64,000 bases of DNA from Haliotis asinina (taxonomy: Eukaryota; Mollusca; Gastropoda; Lepetellida; Haliotidae). Positions within the stretch are counted from its first letter, which is position 1. Each line of letters begins with the position of its first letter. The stretch spans positions 37,223,001 through 37,287,000 of the forward strand of contig NC_090291.1 in assembly GCF_037392515.1 (NCBI RefSeq), in the 5' to 3' direction. The notes under the pieces are model-generated. The model ran no database searches and was not told where the DNA came from. It worked only from the letters and a program-made list of their open reading frames with translations. Of the stretch, positions 43,728-57,900 are shown piece after piece. Made by a program: the position numbers and the translations under genes.

Positions 43728-43885
43728 GTGTTTGTTTGTTGTTTAACGCTACACCCAGCAATATTCAAGCGATGTGGCTGCGGTCTGTAAATACTCGAAT
43801 CTGGAGCAGATAATCCAGTGATCAACATCATTAGCATCGATCTACACAATTAGGATACGAAGGAATCTGTCAACCAAGTCATAAT
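43728..43885 (-). mobile_element. SINE family B, truncated
   Basis: TGTTTAACGCTACACCCAGC, GGCTGCGGTCTGTAAATACT and ATAATCCAGTGATCAACATC; stops at TCAACCAAGTCA. Confidence 0.8.
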
Positions 43886-45852
43886 AGGAATAGTGCCTAT
43901 GACATGATGGCAAGATTCCTAGAAATGCCATGTGCTGTCCTTGCAGTGTTGATGGACAATAAAAGTGGACAAGTGCAAAGCTGATTTGGCCATATCTATC
44001 TGACGAGGCAGCTCGGCCGGCAGAAAATGTGATACAGTTGTTGAAACAGAGGAAGGACATGCGTATTACCACAATGCTATGCACAGAAAACGTATCTACT
44101 GTGTGAATCATCATCCAAATGAAACATAATTTGATGAATGTTGCTGTCTTTCTCAAGACTGCGACATTCCTACAGTTGCTGAAATAAGAGACAGCAGAGT
44201 TTCAACCAAACCATAGGAAACCAGCAGTAATGCAGTACATGACCTCAGCATTTGATCCAGATCCAAACATCTTCCTTTCCCCTCAGATGAAGAGGAACAC
44301 GATGTTTTCGGAAATGTCACAATAGATCAACAGTGAAAATGTCAACATTGCCATGTTTGCTAGACCTACACCCGGACGAATCAGTGAAAGCAAGAACATA
44401 TCTCCTCCCACTGAATCTAACAATGAGAAACCAAAATCAAGTCAATCACTCGGTGATTGAACCAAACCAATGACACTCCTGCAAGGACTGCTTGGAGAGG
44501 CTTTATTGTTAAACCCGAGCCAAAGTCCCAATTTGAGCAAGCAGAACGTGACGCGGAGACCACTGCTGTGAGCCAGGTATCGTGCGACCAACCTTTCCTC
44601 AAAGAAACAAGAAAATGTAGGGGTTCTTCTGTTTCTGAAGTAAAAAACAAAAACATTTTGAATTAAGTGAATGTAATACTTGCAGTCTGTATGAGACGCT
44701 CTGGCATTCAAAATATGTTCCTGGTGGTTGTGTTCAGAAAACTGTGTTTGTGGTGAAACCCGTATTTTTAACGTTTAATTTTCGTTTCGGATAGAGGCAT
44801 TTTTGTTTGCCTTGACGTTTTTGTGTCTTAAATCACTACCAGTGAGTTTTGCAATAAAAACCGAAGGATGTTCTAGTTTGTCCTCTCTTTACTTTGAAAG
44901 AAGCTAAAGAATGTACAATAGCTACTCACACTTGCTGTGATTCACTTGGAAGGAAAAGGAAGATTACAACGCGAACAGATCTCATTAACTTTTCTTAGAC
45001 AATATATAGCAATAGACATCGCGGTGCAACCCATACAGCCCCATTACGAAATACGCGACAATGCAAAGCCCTATTAATGATAGTATTTAATTAAATGGTG
45101 CTAGGGATCCATCCACAACAGTAATTTTTCAAATCGTCATCATGGTGACGAATGCATGATTTATACAGTGTGAGTGTTTGTGAAGCTTGTCATGCGCGGT
45201 ACTAAGCTCCGTCGCACTGTTTTGTTGATCACGCATGCACAAGGTAATTTTATGGTTTCCTCTTTGCCTTTGTGCCAGTAGTACTGTTATGGCAACTACG
45301 TTGAAATAATCAGCCAGGAAGAAAGATGCATTTTCTCGTTTGCTAATCGCTATACTAGGGCATATTTATTTATTAGTGACAGAATAACACAAAATTATAA
45401 ATATAATTTTCTACGTATTTGGATGCAAATATACAAGTCTGCCCTAGTTGTATCTACCTTTGTGGATGTTTACATTTTTGTAAATCTCATCTTTATAGAA
45501 CCGTAAATGTCTTGCAGATCCTTTCAGAACAAAACATTTACAAGCTTGTAAATGTAGACGTTCCTCGTGTGTTTGTGAGGACACTTCCTTTTGAAATGAT
45601 TTGAAGGTGAATGGATAGATATATGTATATATAGTACACTTCAACATATTTGATATTGAATAGTCTCTTTTTTACTACTTTGAACCAAGGCTTATGACTT
45701 TAATAACTTGAACTGGTGCTATAACAGAAATAAAATTGTGTTTGAAAAACTGTTACTAAAGGGTATAAGTCACTTTAATACCTCAGTGAAACAAAGATTA
45801 TCAACTTTTTCTCTTTACACTGAAGGGTTTCGCGTCGCTCTTGACCTTATCA
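43886..45852. other. Intergenic, no gene recognised
   Basis: Nothing supportable. A 69-codon plus ORF at 44457 lies opposite a 79-89-codon minus ORF; no motif in either. Confidence 0.4.
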
Positions 45853-46004
45853 AGTGAGTGGGTGAGTATGGTTTTCTGCCGTATTTAGCATTATTCCAGT
45901 AATATGACACGAGGACATCAGTAATGGGTTTCACACATTGCAACATTGTCGGTAATTGGACCAGCGTCTTTAACGTTCTAACCACCAGGCTAACACCCAT
46001 ATCA
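45853..46004 (-). mobile_element. SINE family A, diverged
   Basis: AAGTGAGTGGGTGAGTATGG, AGTAATGGGTTTCACACATT and GTTCTAACCACCAGGCTAAC. Confidence 0.75.
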
Positions 46005-46261
46005 CCCACCTACACCGTCTCTCTCGCTTGGTGATCCTTGTGCACCCTAGTTCAGTGCCTGTTATACTGAAGCACTACTTGTTATTTAGACCTGATTTAT
46101 GCCCCTCTCGATTCCTGACTCGGGCCATGGGCAGCAGGCAGAGGGGTCCGACAGTAACGGAGGGAGGTATAGGTGTTGGTGCACAACATCCGATTCGCTC
46201 CTCACCACAGATGGTGCCGCTACAGACGGGCGCGTCTAGGTTCTTTGTGTCCCTAAGGTTT

Positions 46262-46570
46262 CCTAGGAAATATTGAGGTGTCCAGAGTGGGCGGGTGCTC
46301 TTAGGTGTACTGAGTGATCAGGTTCTTTAAATACCGAGGTGTCCGCGATCAAGTGTCTGTAGAAGTACTGAGGTGTTCGAGTGAGCAGGTGTCGCAAGTG
46401 TGCAGTTACCCGTGGAAGCACTGATTTGTCACAAGTTAACAGGTGTCAACAATAGCACAAAGGTTGCTGGAGTAGACAGGTGCCAGAAGGTGAGGTGTCC
46501 AAAGTGGTCAGATACCCGTAGAAGCACTAGAGTGTCCAGAGTGTCCAGAGTGAACAGCCGGTGTAAACGT
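46262..46570. repeat. Degenerate minisatellite, about 40-50 bp unit
   Basis: Repeated GAGGTGTCCAGAGTG, GAGGTGTCCGCGATC, GAGGTGTTCGAGTGAGCAGG and similar words. Confidence 0.7.
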
Positions 46571-47619
46571 GATGGAGGTAGGAATGACAGAAGACGTAGG
46601 GAGATGCTTAACATTAATGTTACATCACAGTACTAAGGTCCATACATGAGGCTTAGGGACATATCGGTATAATAAGTATATGAAAACGATATAAAAGCTA
46701 TACCAAAACGTCACCACTGTCAAAATAAAGTCTTAAAAGTTAATCATACATACAGTCTTGTCAACTCAATATTAGCATGAGACAATGAACATCCAAGTTA
46801 AAAAACTGATTTATATAACATATACATACGAACACTATTTTTGAAAACTTCAACCTCAGTTTTCAGAATCTGCTGGTATTGGGTTTAGATTTTTCATGTC
46901 TTGACTATAGTTAAACCCAAGCAGTTTTGATTTGTACATTTTTTAATTTGTACCGGTAGATGATATTTGTACGATATGTCTGTGTTGTAAGACTGACTGG
47001 GGTTGGTGGCTACCGGAGCTGTTGTTCTCATTTCTTCTTCTTTTTTCCCTCATTTTCTGATTTTATGGGTCCTGTATATTTCTTTATCATGACAACTAAT
47101 AAAATCCGATCAAAGAAAAACATCAGATGGATTTTTTTAATATATAATTAAAACAGATGAGTTAAACTGAAGTTACCTGTTGTGGAACCCATAAAATATG
47201 ATAGGTTACGGGATATATTGCGAATAAATATTATAGAAATGTACGCACAGTTATTGGTTTAGAATAGAACTTGTATAAAGCAGTATGAATTTGTATTAAT
47301 TCTCCATCTGCGAGCATTTTTCATATGAAAGCAACAAGGTGATCAGAATGTGCTCACGTCATTCTGTTTGTATGGGAACAATGGGTTGTATTTATGACGT
47401 GGTATACAAGTTGTACCAAGCACGTGAGGTAGCTCCTCAGCCTAGACAATCTGTGAGTATATCATCCAGCTGGATAAAAGCGATAAAATGCAGACAGCCA
47501 AAGAGGGTGTGATCATATTCAAATGTCATTTGGAAGATAACGAAAGCAATAAATATATGTATGGTCGACAGTTGAATAAACACTAAATATACACACATGA
47601 AACTAATTTACTTGCGGAT
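46571..47619. other. Region upstream of SLC6 gene, possible 5' exon not resolved
   Basis: The first coding exon of the SLC6 gene should lie 5' of 48421. AATCTGTGAGTATA at 47450 looks like a splice donor but no matching coding frame could be shown. Confidence 0.3.
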
Positions 47620-47790
47620 AATAAGTCGACATTTCATATTGAAATTTTGTTTAAGAAACTCATTTTGGTGATTGCGAGTGGGAAGTAACTGGTCCTGGGC
47701 AGCAAAAAGAAAGCCCTCAGTTTCACATTTAAGCCCAGCCAACTTCATCCACGCGAAGGAATCGCATGGATTGCTATTGTGTTCTTAACA
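47620..47790 (-). mobile_element. LINE fragment, copy of part of 13530-13690
   Basis: Shared words include ACATTTCATATT, AAGCCCTCAGTTTCACATTT and CCAACTTCATCCA in the same order. Its coding sense (CETEGFLFAAQDQ-like, in the opposite strand) is better kept here than in the first copy. Confidence 0.7.
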
Positions 47791-48420
47791 CGACATGTAT
47801 TAAATTATTAATTATTATTACATATCCGATACTTGTACAAACAACACCGTCCCTGATTACGATATAGTGTTATTAGTATCACGCCTCGTATTTAATTGTA
47901 AAATGAGAGTTGAAACTAATGAACTTCTCGTAATTGTCAGTGGCAGCAGAATGACTGAAGTGCTTGTAAAGTGATAATGGATGTATACCAAGTAATTTGA
48001 GTTATCTGCCCCTGGTGGTTGACTACGATCGCAAACACGACAAGCGTGATGGTTTCTATGTCACTTAACAGTATTCGATCATTTTGTTGGGACAATCCAA
48101 CGATATGTTATCTGAAATCCTACACTGTGTGTATCTCACAAAAATAATGCGTTGTTTGAGACGATGTTTTTGTTTAAAGTCGCACAAAGCACTATTCTAG
48201 CTTAATGATGGCCGTATTAACACAATCGAGTTTTAATACGACAAGCATGTACTGCTGAAGACCACTCCTTACTTACAACGGTTGATAAAAAAAAATCTGT
48301 GTACATATGTGTTGCTGACAATATTAGCCAGTTGTTTCACCCATTATTCAATGATAACACGTCATAACAGTGCAGGCAAAACTAGACGACATCCACTCAC
48401 TCACCCACTCAATCTTTCAG

Positions 48421-48583
48421 AAGAAGGCGGAAGAGGGCGTGGCTGCCTCCGAGACAGACGAGGAAGGGATGAAGCGCGGCAACTGGGGCGGGAAGCTAGA
48501 GTTCATCCTCACCTGTGTCGGCTACGCCGTGGGCCTCGGTAACGTGTGGAGGTTCCCCTACCTGGCCTTCAAGAATGGTGGAG
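48421..48583 (+). CDS. SLC6 gene exon A (TM1)
   Basis: Acceptor ATCTTTCAG, donor G|GTAAAG. Encodes an acidic leader, [14 protein letters not shown] and the TM1 motif ending at KNGG; the next Gly is split. Confidence 0.9.
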
Positions 48584-48715
48584 GTAAAGTACAGACATGT
48601 CATAGGCCTTCACTTTAAACCCCAGACAGAAATATATCACGGTGGAAACTTGAACATGATGAGAGTCATAGTGAGGGGGTGAGATTATTTTTCCGCCGCT
48701 TTGGCATTAATATCA

Positions 48716-48755
<40 letters not shown>

Positions 48756-51700
48756 ACCAGAATTGGACTTGACATCCTGTACCCATGTGGGGATACGATG
48801 ACCCCCTCTTTTTGAAAAGTTGGATCATTGTCAAACCTTTGTACGACCCCATTTACAAAGCATTCGAGTGTCGAAGGCCAAGGAATTGTACCCATGTGGG
48901 GAATTGGCCCCGGGTCATCAACCACTTGGCTACCCCAACACCCAATTAAATTTCACTGTCTACAACGTGCATGTGAAGGATTCATGAATAAATCTGACAC
49001 AGGTGCGTTCCTCATCCCCTACTGGATCATGCAGCTGTTTGTTGGGATGCCTCTGTTCTTCATGGAACTGTCTTTCGGCCAGTTCGCCAGTCTTGGGCCC
49101 ATCACTGTGTGGAAGATCAACCCCCTTTTTAAAGGTAGGATCCATGTACGACTCAAACAGTAGTATGTCGAACATCTAGAATTTTGTATGGGATTTACCA
49201 CAGGTAAAAGCTTGTACGACACTTTGTCAAAATGGGATCTGGGGCTCCTTTCAAGAAGCAGCCTTTACTAAGGTTAACCTTAACTCTCATTCTTTAACAT
49301 TGCATTAAGGTTACCTTATGATCACCTTAGTGCTTTGTGAAAGGAGGCCCAGGTCTGCAGTGTGCAATCCGTGCTCTCTGCAGGTCAGTGAAGCTTAGAT
49401 TTCGGTGCATTCCGCAGGCAATGCAAGATACTGTATATCCAGTCTATATGCACATGTAACATACATCTATAGTGTCTGTCTTTGTTTATTGTATAAGGCT
49501 GCTTTCAACAATATTTCTCTAAGTCGTTCTGTAAATCCAGTGACCAACATGACGATCTAGCGCCTTCAGCATGTACTAGTTGCGTGGATACGTGCGCTAT
49601 TTACGAAATATCCTGTAAATACTAGTCAATAATAATCTATGCAACTGGGATACAATGACATGTGTCAACCTAGTCACCGTGCCTAACCACCCGATACCGT
49701 TATTTGCCTCAACAAGCATGGATTGCTGAAGACCAATTCTAACACGGGTCTTTTGATAAAGTGGTTTGATCAGTTGTTTCAGTCAGAGGAAGTTAATGAG
49801 ACATGAAACCTCTTTCACCCACAATGCAACACCAAACGTGCGAAGGAACCAGGAAAAGAATAAAGGAACGCTTGTACTTTCATATGTTCCCTTATTTATT
49901 TCCCTCAGTATATGTTGCCTGTTGTCATAGGAAACATAGCTCACATGTAATCTGTTTTATCAGTGTTTAGGTGCATGTAAGGTAATTGCCAAATATATGT
50001 TGAAATAGTATACACACGTATCATGTAGCCCATGCAGACTCTGGTTGATATAGACGTCATCTGTGACGCCCGTCACTGCAGGGCTCGGCTACAGCATGGT
50101 GATCGTGTCGGGGCTTATCGGCGTCTACTACAACGTCATCATCGGCTGGTGCTTCTTCTACTTCTTCTCCTCGATGCAGTCACCACTTCCCTGGTCTCAC
50201 TGCGACAATGACTGGAACAGCCCCAACTGCATCGTTGACAGTAGAAGCGTTAACAACTCTAATGCTACCCTCAACATAAGTATGTACCCTTTAAACATTC
50301 TCGGGTGTAGAACTCAGTATTGTCCATTGAAGGCGCTATCATGTCAGGGCGTAGCTAGGGTTTAGCTGTAGTTAGCTGAATCAATGAGTGAGTGAGTTTA
50401 GTTTTACGCCACACTCAGCAATATTCCACCTATTTATCGCCGGTGTGTAAATAATGAGTAAGTTTAGTTTTACGCCACACTCAGCTATATGGCGGTGGTC
50501 TGTAAATAATCGGGACGTGCAATCCTGTGATCAACAGCATGAGCATCGATCTACGCAGCTGGGATGACCTATGTGAACCCAGTCAACAAACCTGACCACC
50601 CGATTCCATTTGTTGCCTTTTACGACAAGCATGGGTTGCTGAAGATCAATTCTAAATCGGGGTTTCACAGATCTTGCTCACGGATCTCGCTAGCCCAGGG
50701 TTCTGCCTCGTATGTAGCTGTAGGTAGAGTTGGACCATTGTCCACTGTAGGAACCACCTTTGCCTAACCATTGTTTGGTGTAACAGTGCCTCCTAGTGGC
50801 ATGCATTCAGAAATTTATGTCCAGTCGTGATGTGTTGGTATAATATCGTAGCCAAAATTTGTCCACAGCGATGTTCAACACAACGATCTCAGCCAGCGAG
50901 GACTTCTTTCTGTAAGTATGTTTCTGGTGTAAGGCGAGTCTGTTTATTAAATGTTTCACAATCATAGACTAAGCTATTCAGCTTCAGAGCTCCGTGACGT
51001 CAAATAAGGTGTAGTTAAGATTAGGGCAATTCTAAGCAAGGTGAAAAGCAGTCATTCAATTCCAATTGAAACCCTTTACACACAAAAAACGCCCGTTTTT
51101 ACGTGAGACATTTCTGGTAGCCGTGGTACCTCCACATACAAAATGGAAAATAAGAGTCGATCAAAGATGGTGAAATCTGTTTCAGAACAGCCTCGTGCCG
51201 CATGGTGTGATCCGAACCCGTCAAAAAATGACAATCTAGAGCCACAAAAACCATCTCCCTTGTTCTGTAATACCGATTCCGGTATGATTCAGGGTGCGTC
51301 CGTCGCCAAGGAGACCTTGCTAGCAGGCTCATTTGATGCAGAAAATCACTGGCAGGTTAATGCTAATCAAAATTACAGATCGAGAGTGTCTTCTGCTCTC
51401 ACGCAAACAGAGACGTGGCCTTTGTCAAAAAGCCAGGGTTTATACAACTTCAAGGACTGTTGCTTAAAACGTTGAGCAAGCGTTTAATGTTATTTCATAT
51501 AAAGTTTTGCAACCCGTCAGGCTTACACGAAAGCCCTGGCAAATTGTAAATAACACTGTGACATTATTTATTATTTTGACGGCCGTGGACTGTGACGTGT
51601 AATCGATTTAGGTCACGTTTAGGCTGGTGCAACAGTCAGTCTTCATAGGTAGCACACAAAAAATATAGTAATACTCGAAAATATCTGAAATACCGTTGTT

Positions 51701-54700
51701 CATACATGGCAGATGCAGAGGCGTGCTTGAGACTGGCGAACACAAGGTCACGTTGTGAATGTCTTTGGTCAGCCAAGGCCACTAAATCTACCAGACGTTT
51801 AGATCAGCTACATACAGGCTGCCGACACTGTTTCCGCCACACAGCGGAAAGGCAGGTTTATCCTGATGAAGCAAAACGTGACGAGTTCGTGGCTTCCATT
51901 ACACTCAGAAACGACCTGCGGAACAGCAGTGGTTTTAATACACAGGGATGACATGCTGGATGTATACGTGAGACCGTGTTCTTGCACAGTCGGACCCCGC
52001 CTCTCCCATACGTATGATAACCCTTGATCTCTGTCGTCGATGTTTATCGTGAAAGGGACCATAGTCCGCATGAAGTGGCCGGACCTCCCCACAGTCGAGC
52101 TCCAGATCGCTCTGTCATGGCAGTTCAAAAGGAACTCGACAATGCTCTTACTAAAGAGTCTGAACATGTGTTTTAGACAGTCATCGAAACAACGATGGGA
52201 AACAAACGCGCTGCATAGAGTTGTTTCTCAGGATGTTTTTCGTTTTTCAAGAGTCTGAGTTGTGTTCAGAAACCCTCATTGGTGGATGGTAAATCCGACT
52301 GATTGTTGGTCGCATGCAGTTATTCAATTCATTAAATGTCTCCTCGAAATATTGTCTTTCGCTATTTCGACAGATGCTAACAATTTGACATATTGCCTAA
52401 TAAAGAGGCGATTTCTTGCAAACCTTGAAAAATAATATTATAAATAATATTTATTAAATGCTATTTTATCTCTTCATTTCAAATTTATGCAGTTTGAAAC
52501 AATTATTTTGAACCCGAAATGCGTGATTAGTCTTGAATTTTAGTAATATTTGGTGCATTTTCGTTACAGCTTGCACTATTCAGTCAAGGTCCCTCAGTAT
52601 ATACAAACACACGCCCGTCTGTATTTGCCACGTTTGTGACACCCGATATTCTTGGCACTACTTACTACAAATGAATAGACATACTCGCATTTCTACATCA
52701 CGACACCCGGTATTCATGGAATTACATTCAGACATCTGTGCTTTTTTGGTAATGATCCGGACATGATTTGACAAAGACTACGAGTGATGACATCTATTTC
52801 ACAATGCCTAAACTCCGACACTGGATGTTTTAGGAACTACGTGCTGAAGATGTCTGACGGACTGGAGGACATGGGTGTCCTCAACTGGCGCCTAAGTCTG
52901 TGCTTGCTGCTGGCGTGGTTTGTTGTCTTCGGAGTACTAATCAAGGGAATCAAGTCGCTAGGGAAGGTAGCTGCATGCAGTATACGCTATTTTGTTACTA
53001 ACAGAGTGTTGAGAAGAAATATTTATTTATTGCCCTCCTTGAATTCAAAATGTTACTTCGTGAATTAATTACATTTAGATTATGCTACTATTTCATTGGC
53101 AAAATAAGAAACTGTCGGGTGATATCGGGGTCTCAAGACTGTAAACACCAGGGACCAATGAGTAACGATTGAGTTAGTAATGTTAGATATGAGTGGGTGT
53201 AGACTTCAGTGTCTCTAAAGGTCCTGTCGGGACAATGTCCCATCCTCTTCGGTGATATATTAAAGTGAAGGAATTCAATCATCATGTTGTAGCAGCAATA
53301 TTCTGATCTGTTCTATGCAGGTCGTCTATTTCACCGCCACCTTCCCTTATGTCCTACTGACGGCACTGCTTATCCGGGGCGCAACACTGGATGGGGCATC
53401 AGATGGCATCCTGTACTATCTGACGCCCAAATGGGAACGGCTGGCCGACTCAGAGGTACTGAACCAGTGTACTGAACCAGGCGCACAAAACAGAAACGTT
53501 TAAAAATTTTGTTATCCATTGCCAAACACAAGAGATCTGATTTACACATACAAAACTGTAACTACTGGTTCATCTTCATGCCCTGACCGTGCATATTTCC
53601 AGGTGTGGAGTGACGCAGCTACTCAGGTGTTTTATTCCCTTAGTGCGTGTTCGGGGGGTCTCGTGCTCATGGCCAGCTTCAACAAGTTCAACAACAATTG
53701 TCTAAGGTGTGTGCGTTTTGTGAGAAAGAGCAGCACCATTGAGCTGGACCTCGACCACGTTTTACGAAGCTATCGCAGCGCTATGAAATTCGTAACTGCT
53801 GCAACACAGACTTGCGACAGTCGTAACTCTACTGCTTTGCGAAAAGAGGCCCTGATGCAGGTACCATAAGTGATATGTCTGTTTCACATGTCAAGGCCCT
53901 ATGTACTACCCTCCATATGTTCACTTCACAACTGTTTTCTGTCCACCCCAGGGATGCCCTGATTGTTCCTCTCGTGGACTGTCTCACCAGCTTCTTCTCG
54001 GGGTTCGTGGTCTTCACTGTGCTGGGCTTCATGGCGTACAATAAACAGGCCACTGTAGCCGATGTTGCCGCTGGAGGTAGGTGACGTTAGTGTCGATGCA
54101 GACGTTGATGAAGGAAAGACAGCTCTACTAGAGCCAATGCTGGTGTTTGTTGTATATCTGATTGGGATTGGGTAGGAGTCGGCTTAAGGTGAGGAAAATA
54201 CGTACTGTCACTTAGGTTGGAGTTGGCTGACGACGAGGAAAATAGCCGCTTAATAGTTTTTACAGTTTGGATCTTTATCCATGTGGATTACATGATATCC
54301 CTAATGTGCACCTGTGTAGAGATTAAAATATTCTATGTAATAAATGTTTTAACAAAACATGCATTAAACTTTCGATCTTTCGTGAAGACATGGCGCTGTG
54401 TCAGAGACTGTCAAAATACTATATTAATCTGTGACATTCTATACTCTTCATAAAAAAGGTAGGGGGTCTTCATTCTTTTTAGTTACGATTAAAAATATAT
54501 CGGAGTGAATCAATGTTGATTTGATATTATTGAATGTTTTGCGCGTGCGTCACTATCTTCACTTCCTTACAACCGTAGTTATTTGGAATGTAGTCGATTT
54601 TGAAAGATGATTGGTGTATGGCATGTTATTTTCATGTATACGATTTTCATTCTGAAACAAACGAATAGATGAGTGTCAAATTTATGTTCTAAGTAATTTC

Positions 54701-54879
54701 TAGACCTTCTTGAAAAAACGTCAAAATCAAGAATGGGACCTCTTACACACGTGTATGGGACTACTGCATTGTGCATATCATGCGTTGTGTTTAGAGGTGA
54801 TAAGTGATAACAGATGGAAATAGTGGTGCGTTCATAAGATGTCTGTCCTTTTAACGTTTGCTAACGTTTACCTTTTTTA

Positions 54880-54971
<92 letters not shown>

Positions 54972-57900
54972 TGATAAGGTAGTTGTCAAATCTAACTCAC
55001 TCAATCGTGAAAACATAATTCTGATGAGTCTGCAGTTAACTTCCAGACTTTATCCTTCACAGGTCCAGGGCTAGCATTCGTGGCATACCCAGAGGCTCTG
55101 GCCAGCATGCCGGCACCCACCGTCTGGGCCATCCTGTTCTTCTTTATGATGGTTATCATTGGATTCAGCTCTCAGGTCAGAACCGACGCTAAACACTGAG
55201 AATCAAGCCGCCATAATGCATGACGCTAGCCGTTCTGAGTTATCAGACCCAGACGATGCTCGAACTATGGACCACTGTTTTTGCTGGACGAGATTGCTTA
55301 AAGACTGACATAACACATATGTAATATGGGTTGTATTGGGTGGGGGATAATATCAACTGATTGAACTGTGACGTCATATTATAACGTCATGGCGTTGATG
55401 GGATTTTACTAACCACTGACTGTTTAATTAGCATGATTTTAAAAGGTGAAGGAACGGTTTGGTAGTCTTGTGGTTAAAGCGTCCCTCGTCAGACTGAAGA
55501 ACCCGGTTTGATCCCCACATGGGTACACTGTGTGAAACCTGTTTTTTATACTGCTGGGGTATCGCTAGCGAAATAACATTTCACCCACTTAAAAGTGAGA
55601 ATTTACAGTTGAGAACTTTAATTATGAGGAACACGATGAGATATACTTTTTCCATCATAGATTAGGACCTTTTCAATGCCGTTCAAAGACGTTACGAGTA
55701 ACGTTGCTGGTGTCAAACATCCAGTGTCTGCAGCTACAGCTACTACTACTGAGACAGTAGTTCCTGATGATGACCAGGTAACAGCACCACCTATCTGTTT
55801 CAGTTCTCCATCATTGAAACAATCATCTCATCCATCTCTGACGAGTACGACTGGATCCTCCGGAAGAGCTTCCGGAACTCCGTCTACTTCCGGATCTCCC
55901 TGTGTGTCGGCTTCTACCTCTTGGCTTTGCCCATGACCACAAACGTGAGTACTATCAAGATGCATGGTATATGTGGCCCATAGTCCTCTTTCCTCAAGTG
56001 ATCATATTTCACCTGTGCATGTTCACGGACATGAGTACTTCAAAAGCGCAGAGTAAATATATGTAATATAGGGTATACTGTCTATACTCCCAGATAACAG
56101 TTAGACAATAAATCTTTTTTAGACAACTAGATGCTCAAAGTTCAGGCATGGTACCACACGGAAACATTAACAGTGTTTGCTTGATATTTCATTAAGGTAA
56201 CACAAACGTTAATCAACAAACCGTGTGTTTGATAAATATATTCATAAAAACAAATAAGGGAACACATTCAAGTACAAGTGTTCCTTTATTTATTCCTAGA
56301 ATTTCACCCACAACGCAATGCATACCTTGTGAGGAAGCCTGGAAAAGAATAAAGGACCACTTTTTATTCACGTGTTCCCTTATTTGTTTCTAAATAGTAT
56401 ATAACGTGACTTACAGTGTGACTGTCTATAATACACTAAATCCACATACCAAATCATGCTTAAAACGTTACCCCTTTCATGGTCAGGGGGTCAATGTTGT
56501 CAGATCCCCTCGGATTGTACAACCCAAGGTTATCTGAGACACTGTAATCTCATCTTATCGTGTACCCAGTCACTGCTAATGCAATGCAAGTTTGGAACCA
56601 AGTCGGTTGCCAAAGGAGATACATGTGTTTCTGAGCAGGTAGAACCGAAGCCACACAAACCCCCAGGAGTCAATTCGTCAATCTGTTCTCCGTGACCAAC
56701 GTTGCTTGACTTGGCATGATGTTTGATGTGCGCATCCTATACAGAACTACACATTATTATTACAAGCAACCAGTATCAAAATACATAGTCGCTTCGTGTA
56801 TTCTCAGAGCAAAAAAAACACCCCAAAACCCAAAAAGAAAAGAAAACGAAACAAAACAAAAACGAAACAAAACAAAAACAAGTTCGAGATAATAGTTTTA
56901 TGTGAGAAACAGTAATACTATATATTCATAGCATATACACAATGAGTCCAAAACAAGTATTCTCCATGTCCTGTAATAATAATATTCTGTACTAGAAAAT
57001 AAATCCCTCAAAAATATCCTCGTGGGCGTTGGTTGAAGCATTCGTTCGTCACGGCGAACACCCAGGTTCGATTTCCCAAATGGTTACAATGTGTGAAGTT
57101 CATTGTTGGTGTTTACCAAAGGCTGTTGCTTAAAGCGGCGTAAAACTGAACTACCTCACTCAAAATATTCATGTTCCATAGTATTTCTTGTTCGATATAT
57201 ATTCACTATATATAGGTTATGTATACATGTATATTCAGTTTGTATGACGTTTAATTGACTGTTGATGGCGATGGGTGTCGTTGATGATGTAGGGCGGGAT
57301 GTACCTGTTGGAGCTTGTAGACAGCACCGTCAGCGGCTTCCCACTCCTGTTTGTTGGCATGCTGGAGTGTATGGCCATCAACTATGTCTACGGTAAAAGC
57401 TTCTGTCATGGATATCAGCACGTTCACCTTTTCGTAATATATACCCTCAGAGATATCGCCATTAATACTTAACCCCTCGGGCAGTACCCATTTCAATACT
57501 CAAAGGCAACACTCTCACTATGTGATCTGAAAGAACCAAATTTAGTTATAATGTGCCCATTTACCTATGTCGACTCTCAAAGACAATTCAATATGTATTC
57601 CCATACATGAAACGTCAGCACCCACAACACATCCACTCACTTACTCATTTTATTTAACATCGAATACTGTTGTCTTTTCTCCGAAGAACAGCCAACACTT
57701 TTACTCCAAATACTTCATAGTCTTTTCCCGGAAAGCAATCTTTTCCAGATTTACTTCATAAGACAAACATGTGTTTGATCTCCCATAAACTTTGAAGTGA
57801 GAAAACATACCAGTTCATAATGCTAGGGAATTGATTGCAAACGCAATATAATGAAATCCTCTGACAGTGATTTTTTTCTGCTGCAGGTTACAGTCGGTTC

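Noticed and set aside
47488-47510. ATG CAG ACA GCC AAA GAG as first SLC6 exon
   Set aside because: The available GT gives the wrong phase for joining to exon A.
51143-52258. Several ORFs in SLC6 intron D, including one with Trp/Arg-rich sequence
   Set aside because: I looked for Tc1 or LINE motifs and found none; left unassigned.
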